Part shown: positions 8,897 through 15,539 of the stretch, piece by piece
Numbering within the stretch: position 1 is the stretch's first letter
How the letters are laid out: each line of letters opens with the position of its first letter
DNA from: Hondaea fermentalgiana
Taxonomy: Eukaryota > Sar > Bigyra > Thraustochytrida > Thraustochytriidae
NCBI GenBank assembly: GCA_014084085.1
Contig: NPFB01000154.1
Coordinates: forward strand, 53,528 to 75,139
DNA: 21,612 bases
Direction of reading: 5' to 3'
The notes under the pieces: model-generated
Databases searched by the model: none
Told to the model about the DNA's origin: nothing
What the model saw: the letters and a program-made list of their open reading frames with translations, nothing else
Translations under genes and position numbers: made by a program

Positions 8897-9141
8897 CGGG
8901 CCGAGGGAGAGAGAGCGAAGGCGACGAGGACAAGGTCAGAAAGGTTGCGTTGTGGCCATCCATCAGCAGTCGGTCGGTCGGCCGGAAAAGGACGCGCAAA
9001 GAGAAAGGCCTGCGCAAGCAAAGGGAAAATATCATTCATAAGAAAACTTAGGCCTCCTCCAGCCGCCGTGGCCGGTCTCTCTCTCTTGGGACGAAGAGGA
9101 AGAGTATGCCTGGACATTAATCGACCTTGGCGACGGCTCGT

Positions 9142-12100
9142 TCAAGCGCTCTCGGTCTCAGGCTCGATGCGATTCTCCACCTCCTTGGTGACAATCTTGT
9201 CGACCTCTTCTGAAGAACCCACGAGGTTCATCGCGGCGCCAGCAGCGCCAAAAGAGTTCGTGGCGCCCGTCGATAACACCGAGGCGCTCGTGATAAAACC
9301 GGATTGAATGAGCGCCGAAAATCCACCAGCAGGATTGAAGGCAGCCATGCTCACGAGCAGGAAGGCAAAAAGCAAGCACAAAACAACGCCCAACACAAAA
9401 AGGTAGATACCGATCTGAAAGTTCGATAACCCAAGGCTCTCATTGAGCACATTGTCGGCGATTTCCTCCACGAGCCAATCCCAGGCGTTGAGAAACTCCT
9501 CGCGCGAAATCCTCGTGTCTGTCTCGTGCGTGTCGCAGTACGCAAACATCATTCTCCGCTTCGACTCGAGCACATTGATGCCAAGCGTGTCGAATAGCCT
9601 CTGGAAGTCATCCCATGAGAGCGACTCCTCCGCCCCTGTGTCGTTCATCTCGCTCTCTTGAGGATTTTCGGCGGATCCGAAAGAGCCCTTCTCCTCGAGA
9701 GGTTGTTGCCCCGCCTCGGCATCAGTGCTCGCCTCGGCATTGGTCTTAGCCTCAGCATCTGTGTTGGCCTCCGCACTGAGTTCGACCTCAGCATTGGCTT
9801 CGACCTTGACACCGGCATCAGCATCGGCTTTGGGTTCGCTCGCGACGATGGCGTCAGCCTCGGGACTAACGTCCACCTCACCAATTGCTTCGTTGGCGTC
9901 AGCCTCGGTGGTCACGTAGACCTCGCCATTTGCTTCGTTGTCCTGCGTACTGCCGTTCTCAACCAGGTCACTTGTCGTCTTGGATCCTTCCTCCGGAGCC
10001 CTCGCTTGATCTACGCTCTGAGAGGCAATGAGCGTAAAGAGATCGTCAGGGTTGAAGACGTAGTCGGAATCCGAAATGATGGCCACGAGACTCGTCTTGA
10101 GTGGGTTCCGGCTCTTGAGTCGAAGACGACACGCCTCGACGATGCGCGCGCCTACCTTGCTGTTAAAAATACCTCGCATTGCCTTTTGCGCGCGGTGTCG
10201 CGCCGTAATGATTTGGCCGTACTGGAAGGCCAACACCGCGAAAAAGCAAACAAGCGCTGACCCCATGGGAAGGAACTGCTGCGGGCGCAAAAAGGCCGCC
10301 AAAATGACCCAGACGCACTGCATACTGAGCATCGTGAGCAGGGCAAAGATCGAGCACCCAAAGACGAATTTGGACGTCTTGCGCTTGATCTTTCTCCACA
10401 AGCTGACCTTCATGGAAGGATCGCTCTTGGGCAGAATAAGAACGGCAAAGAGAAGAATGTAGCTCACCGCCAGAAAGATGGCCGACAGCCACGCTGCAGC
10501 CTCGACAAGCCAAATCACATCAAGTGAGCGGAGATTTCTCTTGCTCGCCAGGGTTGCCGTGTCTTCACTGTGCATTGTTGAGTCAGTTCCGATGGTGGTG
10601 GCATGAATCGATTGCGCCGAAAGTGCAAGATACAATGTCAGAATTGGCCCTAGACTGAACAAGCCGAGCAGCATGAAGATCTCCATACCTTGGATGGCGT
10701 GCTTGCTAATCTTCTTGACAAAGGGCACGTTGTTGCCGGCCGAGCTCGTGATGGAAAGGGCGCGCATGGTCTCCACGCGCACGCTCTTTCGTTTGAGACC
10801 AATGCGCTCAAAGGCCGCGTCGTCCGGATTGATCGACTTGGCCTGCTCAGCGTTGCCCGAAATAGACCCTGCAAAGCGCTGCAGACCCGTAAGAAAACCG
10901 TGACCCATTATATTCCGCTGGCCGTTGGCGCCGGCGTCTCTTCCGACAATGAGATCATCAAAGGATACAAAGTCGCGCATATCTCCCGTTACAACACAGT
11001 ACTCCTCCACAAAGGCTGAAAGTAGCGCGTCCTCTTCGTCGGGCACGTGTGCAAGACGCGCACGATAATCATTCCGAAGATTGTCATTGGATGTCCACGC
11101 TGGCATGGTACGGCGAATGGCATCGTACGGGTCCCTCCTTTTCCACTGGCAACCATGTACGCGCGCGGCCATGAAGCCGCGCGTGCGCACGCCGTACTCC
11201 ACGAGAAGACGTTTCTTGATAGTCTCTACATTTGCGACCATATTTATATTTTCTTTGAAGCAGAATTGTTCGAACTCTTTCAAGAAGACAGACATAGTTA
11301 CTGAACCTTCCATGCGTTTGTGTTCTGCGATCATGAGTTTTTCATCTTGCATTGTTTTCTCGCATGGATAGATGGTGGAAGCCTTTTTCAGGGCGCCTGC
11401 ACTTCTATTTGCCCATGGCATGCAAGTCGCCATTCTGAACCACGTCATGCGGGCGAGGGCAATGAGGTGATTTCCGCTCCAGATGGAAATGTCGACGAAC
11501 CTCTCTAATCGCCGGTTCCTTTGCTTTTCTTTGTGGGCACGATTAACCAGCCACTTTTCGTTCAAGATACACTTTCTGTCGACAAATTCTCCGAGCGAGT
11601 CCGTAAAATACCGTCGCATGGGGTCCGTGAAAAGAACTTGGCAGAGCTCCACCGGTTGTTCAAGAGGATCGGGAAAACTCGAGGCCGTATTTTGCGTTTT
11701 TGTTCCGTTTTCGCCATCGCCAGAGCTGCACGGCGTCATGCAATGCTTGGCGGCGGCTTCAATTTCTCCATTTTCAGACTTTATTCCCTTGTGGTCATCA
11801 CCAAGAAGTTTGGTGGTGGTTTCCTTTGCTGCATTCTCTTGCAGAAGCTCTTGATTTTCAATCTTTTTCAGAGCGATCTTGTGCGCCTGTTTATTGTCAA
11901 AGCTCTGCTCGAGAAAATGACGCATCAGGTGATTAAATCGACTTAAAATGGTAGCACTGAGAATGAAACCGATTGTCACGCTGAAGGCGAGGGCCAGGAC
12001 GCCACGCGAGTCAGGCGTGTATGAGGCGCCGGCGACGATATCGGTTGCCGGATCCAGCATGAATCGCGTGTACGTCGGGCTGTGAAAGGGACTTGCGTCA

Positions 12101-13809
12101 TCGATACTCACAAGGACGCCCCAAAGCGAGGTCCTGAAGCGAGGTCGCAAAATGCGCGAGAGCTCTTGACCGATGATGTCTCGTGTGGAAGTGCTTTCAT
12201 TTCCGAGCTGAAAGGGACGGGACGGCGCGAAATCGACCCGAAAATGCTCGATGACAGGCGCAAGTAAGCCAAACGAGAGGACCGAGAGGACTGCAGGAGG
12301 TACAGAGAGGTAGATTGGCTCGTTTGTGTAGACAAAGCGGACACTCGAGGCTGTCGCAACGTCCTCGTTCAAGTAGGGGGACATATCTACATGAAAGACT
12401 GCAAAAACAACAGAGGGCGTCTCCTTAGTGTCCCCAATGGGTCCGTTCCCGTACGGGTCCCTGATGGCATCAAAGATTGGCGCTGCGTTCGCTTTGAGCA
12501 TGCGTAGATACCCGAGATCGATCTGAATGTCTTCAACGTCCGCATCGTCGGCAGCTTGTGCTGCACTAACAGCATCATCCATGGCTTGGGAGACAAAGGG
12601 CGCTGATCCACTTTCGTTCCATAATGCGACTTGCACAGCACCTTCATCTGTACTCAAGGTCAAACGGTCCATGTTCACTTCCATGGCGGCGCGAGCCGTG
12701 TCATTCGACAGATCAACCATGGTATCGGACGCCAGCCACGTCCGACGCATACAATAGGGTACAATTGTGTAGTCAGCTTCGTCGCGTATTGTTGTGTACA
12801 GGTCGTCGGCCTTGACAAAACTTTCGCCATATGGAACGAAGACGGGCGTAGTAGAGTAGGCACAGCCATCGTAGACGGGACAGCTGGAGCCACAGCACTT
12901 GCGAATTTTCTCGAGGCCAGCCGTGAATTCACTCGCCGTGATTTTCCCATTTTTGTCGCCGTCATACGTGTCAAGAACCCTCTGAAGGTACCTTCCCGCG
13001 GTGCAGTCTACCATGACGTCCTCAACGGGGCGGTGAAAGACTCTGGCCGCAGACATGGCAACGCTTGTGTCATTGTAGGTAGCTGCACGGTAGTCGACCT
13101 TGACAAGATCTGGTGCGGGTCCGGCGAGACTTTGATTGGTGGTATAAATTACGCGAATGTTTCCTTGCGAGGCCGTGAAAATGCCCGTTGCAATGCGGGA
13201 GTCGACTACGCGAATCGGCGCGGCGCCGTTGATGACCTTTGCTTTAACTTTGATTGCAGTATTGACGATTTCAATGCGAAGCTTGGTTCCTTTGACAGTG
13301 AGTTGGTCCAGTGACAGACCGTTATTCAAGTGCAGCGTGCCGTATTCTGCGTTCTTGCCTTTGACCTGGTCGACCTTGAGATTGAGAGTATTATTCTGTG
13401 GAACATAGACGTCAACGCGGCATGTTGGCGAGCAGTGGCGCGACTGAAAGGCGAGGCAATCGTTCTCGCCTTCGGTAGAAAGGTACTCGAGCCATCCCGT
13501 GTTGATGTTGCGAACAACATTCATGGAAGTCGCAGCAAGCTCACGTTGGACTCGCACGCTACCAAGGTTTTGACTCGTGTCTTGATCGTATTGGCAAACC
13601 GTTTGGCCAAACTCACCGACGCCGCTCTCGGGACATGGCTTGGCAAAGACGCTGCAGCCGGCGATTGTGACGCTGAGCGCTGTTCGTGGATCAAAGGAGT
13701 ACGAGACTGCAAGAAAGGCTAGCTTTGCATACGCCCAGACTGCCAAATATACCGTAAAAGGTGCTACCACGAGCAACACAACGGTTCCTGCTTGACTGCA
13801 CCTTCCCAT
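9142..13809 (-). CDS. Very large multipass membrane protein with lumenal EF-hand, unrecognised family
   Basis: From the ATG at 13809 (A at -3, G at +4) the product has 1555 residues. The frame stays open upstream, with another ATG at 14178 that would add 123 residues. I see seven hydrophobic segments, at about residues 8-36, 603-623, 1040-1065, 1096-1127, 1146-1174, 1179-1203 and 1465-1492. Between the first and second is a domain of about 565 residues with Cys pairs, at least five N-glycosylation sequons and a beta-strand-rich stretch near 125-230. It contains a perfect EF-hand loop, DGDKNGKITASE, at 283-294. A segment of about 415 residues, probably cytosolic, follows TM2. Between the last two segments lies an Ala/Glu/Asp repeat and a degenerate EF-hand (THETDTRISREE) at about 1427-1438. 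The layout suggests a calcium-responsive surface or endomembrane receptor or transport-associated protein, but I recognise no channel, transporter or kinase signature. There is no frameshift in 4.6 kb. Confidence 0.85.
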   Translation of the reverse strand: MGRCSQAGTVVLLVVAPFTVYLAVWAYAKLAFLAVSYSFDPRTALSVTIAGCSVFAKPCPESGVGEFGQTVCQYDQDTSQNLGSVRVQRELAATSMNVVRNINTGWLEYLSTEGENDCLAFQSRHCSPTCRVDVYVPQNNTLNLKVDQVKGKNAEYGTLHLNNGLSLDQLTVKGTKLRIEIVNTAIKVKAKVINGAAPIRVVDSRIATGIFTASQGNIRVIYTTNQSLAGPAPDLVKVDYRAATYNDTSVAMSAARVFHRPVEDVMVDCTAGRYLQRVLDTYDGDKNGKITASEFTAGLEKIRKCCGSSCPVYDGCAYSTTPVFVPYGESFVKADDLYTTIRDEADYTIVPYCMRRTWLASDTMVDLSNDTARAAMEVNMDRLTLSTDEGAVQVALWNESGSAPFVSQAMDDAVSAAQAADDADVEDIQIDLGYLRMLKANAAPIFDAIRDPYGNGPIGDTKETPSVVFAVFHVDMSPYLNEDVATASSVRFVYTNEPIYLSVPPAVLSVLSFGLLAPVIEHFRVDFAPSRPFQLGNESTSTRDIIGQELSRILRPRFRTSLWGVLVSIDDASPFHSPTYTRFMLDPATDIVAGASYTPDSRGVLALAFSVTIGFILSATILSRFNHLMRHFLEQSFDNKQAHKIALKKIENQELLQENAAKETTTKLLGDDHKGIKSENGEIEAAAKHCMTPCSSGDGENGTKTQNTASSFPDPLEQPVELCQVLFTDPMRRYFTDSLGEFVDRKCILNEKWLVNRAHKEKQRNRRLERFVDISIWSGNHLIALARMTWFRMATCMPWANRSAGALKKASTIYPCEKTMQDEKLMIAEHKRMEGSVTMSVFLKEFEQFCFKENINMVANVETIKKRLLVEYGVRTRGFMAARVHGCQWKRRDPYDAIRRTMPAWTSNDNLRNDYRARLAHVPDEEDALLSAFVEEYCVVTGDMRDFVSFDDLIVGRDAGANGQRNIMGHGFLTGLQRFAGSISGNAEQAKSINPDDAAFERIGLKRKSVRVETMRALSITSSAGNNVPFVKKISKHAIQGMEIFMLLGLFSLGPILTLYLALSAQSIHATTIGTDSTMHSEDTATLASKRNLRSLDVIWLVEAAAWLSAIFLAVSYILLFAVLILPKSDPSMKVSLWRKIKRKTSKFVFGCSIFALLTMLSMQCVWVILAAFLRPQQFLPMGSALVCFFAVLAFQYGQIITARHRAQKAMRGIFNSKVGARIVEACRLRLKSRNPLKTSLVAIISDSDYVFNPDDLFTLIASQSVDQARAPEEGSKTTSDLVENGSTQDNEANGEVYVTTEADANEAIGEVDVSPEADAIVASEPKADADAGVKVEANAEVELSAEANTDAEAKTNAEASTDAEAGQQPLEEKGSFGSAENPQESEMNDTGAEESLSWDDFQRLFDTLGINVLESKRRMMFAYCDTHETDTRISREEFLNAWDWLVEEIADNVLNESLGLSNFQIGIYLFVLGVVLCLLFAFLLVSMAAFNPAGGFSALIQSGFITSASVLSTGATNSFGAAGAAMNLVGSSEEVDKIVTKEVENRIEPETESA
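9706..9939 (-). repeat. In-gene degenerate repeat encoding Glu-Ala-Asp/Asn-rich segment
   Basis: Within the large membrane-protein gene, a run of about 78 codons consists of imperfect units rich in EAN, EAD and DAEA. Two clear copies of an EAxGEVxVxxEADA unit stand at its N-terminal side. The segment is acidic and lies on the same side of the membrane as the neighbouring EF-hand-like motif. Such tracts vary in length between strains in many protists. Confidence 0.7.
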
Positions 13810-14350
13810 CTTGCTGCCAGCTCGACTCGAAAGGCTCGGCAGCCCGCGGCTGCCTACAGCGGTCCAGCCCTCGACGCCGCTGGCGTCCGCGCAGGCGGAA
13901 TCGTGCCTGCCAGAGGTTTGGGGCTCTGTGCCGTTAAGAAATTTGATGGTGCCATTTGCTGCGTGTGCGAAAGAGGGTGGGCCTTTTCCGCATTTACGGA
14001 TAATGGGTCCAGGACTGACGGCTCCGCGGGCCTTGGTAGGAGAAGTAAAACAAGTTGGCGTAGGTCCCACGGCCTGGCTAGCCGCGGAGGAAGGCCCTAG
14101 TCGAGGTTCAAGTCTTTTTTCCCTTTTCCCTTTGTCTGTTTTCTTTCTCTCATGCGACACCGAACTTGAGCTTTTCATGATCTTTATCGCGTCTTCACAA
14201 TCATCATATGTCTCCTCCTCCTCCTTCTCGTCGTCGTCGTCGTCGTCATCGTCGTCGTCGTCGTCGTCATTCTGATCTCCGCTTATCCGGTAAGGTGGGC
14301 TGTAACTTGAACTTGCACTTGAAGAGTGGCGAGAGTGGAATGAGAGCAGA
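13810..14350. promoter_or_regulatory. Divergent intergenic region shared by the membrane-protein gene and the PBZ gene
   Basis: This stretch separates the ATG at 13809 on the minus strand from the first ATG of the PBZ gene at 14351 on the plus strand, so it should hold both promoters. If the minus-strand gene instead starts at 14178, the shared space shrinks to about 170 bases. The minus frame remains open through the whole stretch and on to a TTG at 14385, partly because the CGT/GAC repeat encodes poly-Asp. I see no clear TATA box. Confidence 0.45.
14229..14269. repeat. (CGT)n trinucleotide repeat
   Basis: About 13 near-perfect CGT triplets (GAC or ACG on the other strand), with one CAT interruption, lie in the divergent promoter region after a short CTC-rich tract. 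Confidence 0.9.
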
Positions 14351-15191
14351 ATGAGAGCAGTAGGGATGAGACGAGGCAAACGCAAAATTCACCGTCGCTC
14401 GCTGGGGGGCTGCGTGGCTGGGTGCTTGGCCTCGATAAGGATGCCTCGATCGGGCACGCGCACGGCGAGTGTGTCGCGTACCAAGCGCGCCCGGCCTGGC
14501 TCCCGGACGTCGACGGGCGCGAAAAGGGCCCGAAGCAAGACGAGTGGCAAACCGCCCTGCGAGCTAGGCGCCAAGTGGTACGTCATGAAGAAGGCGGCGG
14601 AGGACAACAACAAAGAAGAAGTTCGCTACTAACGAAGAAAACGCCCGTAGCCCGTACAAGCAGGAACTGCAGCATCAGTGGGAGTTTTCACACGATGAAG
14701 AAGCGCCTGAGACTGCGTCTGCGACGAAATCGACAGTTGCTGCCTTTTCGGGCCGAGGCAGGCGTCTCGGAGGTGGCGGCGAGGGCGGCCGCGGCGTCAA
14801 TACTATTCGCTCGGCGGCTCCTTCGACCATCACAGCATCATCATCATCATCATCATCATCATCATTATCATCGACGATGACAGCAAGAGCGGGAACTGAC
14901 GCGAGACGACCTGTGTCTGAGCTGCAGCGTCGACGGGACATGGCAGAAGCAGCGCTGCGGAGAGCAGCCCAAGCTCGCACTTCATCGACGTCGATCCAAT
15001 CTCGACAGGGCGCGGCATCAAGGCCTCATTGCAAGGTTCACGATGACAATGTATCAGCAAGCGTGCAAATGGAGACGACATGCGGAAAGCAACCACGAAA
15101 AGAAGAGGTGGCGCTCGTGGACTTGGTTCAAAGTACGAGTTCAAATGATAGCAAAGTTGCCATCGACCTTGTTGGTGATGATGACGACTGA
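14351..15191 (+). CDS. Two-exon gene for a PBZ zinc-finger protein with VIM and SUMO-interacting-like motifs
   Basis: The coding sequence joins 14351-14577 and 14651-15191 and gives 255 residues (225 if the ATG at 14441 is used). No single frame shows it. Removing the 73-nt intron joins two frames and creates Cys76 from a split TG|C codon. The result is Cys70-x5-Cys76-x7-His84-x5-His90 with Lys67 three before the first Cys, Gly73 after it and Phe two before the last His. This is the pattern of the PBZ poly(ADP-ribose)-binding zinc finger known from APLF and CHFR. Residues 31-66 are basic with KRAR repeats (likely nuclear). A Gly/Ser linker with ten Ser in a row follows. Arg170 to Arg180 fits the VIM consensus RxxxxxAAxxR for p97/VCP binding. 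EEVALVDLV (227-235) and the C-terminal VAIDLVGDDDD look like SUMO-interacting motifs. AATAAA signals follow the stop. The zinc-finger reconstruction is strong; function as a PAR/SUMO/p97 adaptor is inference. Met1, Met6 and Met31 are all possible starts. Confidence 0.78.
14578..14650 (+). other. Spliceosomal intron (73 nt, phase 2) with TACTAAC branch site
   Basis: The intron begins GTACGT and ends CCCGTAG. A perfect TACTAAC branch-site box lies at 14627-14633, and the acceptor is the first AG at a workable distance, 18 nt past the branch A. Splicing joins the reading frames of the two exons and completes the second Cys of a PBZ finger. If the intron is kept, the frame stops at the TAA inside the branch box (14630-14632). 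An alternative acceptor at 14663 would match the exon 1 frame starting near 14344, which has no ATG. Confidence 0.8.
14836..14870 (+). repeat. (TCA)n repeat encoding poly-Ser in the PBZ gene
   Basis: About eleven TCA triplets with one TTA lie in frame in exon 2 and encode Ser runs in the linker between the zinc finger and the C-terminal motifs. The other two frames read poly-His and poly-Ile. Confidence 0.85.
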
Positions 15192-15539
15192 ATGACGATG
15201 ATGAAAGGTGAGAATGGCGCGATGGATCGAGATTGTCGTTGTTCAAGCAAGAATGAAGAAATGTAAAGAGCATGTGATGAATAATAAAAACAATAAAGAA
15301 TGAGTTTTGAAGGTCGAAGGCAGCGCCCCTTTCCCTACGTATTTGTTTGTGTGAGTGTGCGATAAATTATGGAGTTGAAAGAGGAGGAGAGACATCTCTC
15401 TTTCTCTCTCTCTCTCTCAAAAGGTATTGTGTGACTGTGCGGCTCTTCATTGTTGAGCGCGCAGGGTTGGTATTTGTGGTCAAAGACAGTGTGCCCAAGG
15501 ACGCAATTGAGCTGACCCGCCAAAGGTGGGTGTGTTTAC
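15192..15539. other. Convergent 3' region with CT-rich tract
   Basis: This region lies between the end of the PBZ gene and the end of the minus-strand regulator gene. Besides the poly(A) signals it holds a (CT)n tract at about 15394-15418. No gene is seen. Confidence 0.6.
15283..15297 (+). terminator. Tandem AATAAA poly(A) signals of the PBZ gene
   Basis: AATAAA occurs at 15283-15288 and again at 15292-15297, about 92-100 bases after the stop codon of the PBZ gene, in a locally A-rich stretch. The placement fits a 3' UTR and supports the gene being real. Confidence 0.6.

Larger units (their letters stand above)
7957..9141. other. Intergenic region between two minus-strand genes, with simple repeats
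   Basis: The region holds the promoter and 5' UTR of the HAD gene and the 3' end of the large membrane-protein gene. It contains several short tandem repeats: TCCGCTCTGC units, an ACTCG tract, GAT triplets, and TTTGC followed by GAGCG units. Open frames here are Arg/Ala/Ser-rich, overlap one another in several frames and show no domain. No RNA gene was recognised. Confidence 0.65.

Noticed and set aside
14105..14120. GGTTCAAGTC followed by a T run, like a tRNA B box with a Pol III terminator
   Set aside because: The T-arm does not pair, there is no acceptor stem, and the T run comes too soon after the box.
14578..14663. Alternative intron ending at the CAG at 14661-14663
   Set aside because: It keeps frame only with an exon 1 frame that has no ATG back to a TGA at 14341, and it would destroy the zinc finger that the 14650 acceptor creates.
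14422..14880. 152-codon plus-strand frame ending in poly-His, overlapping the PBZ gene
   Set aside because: It has no ATG start, reads through the intron and the TCA repeat in the wrong frame, and ends right after the repeat.
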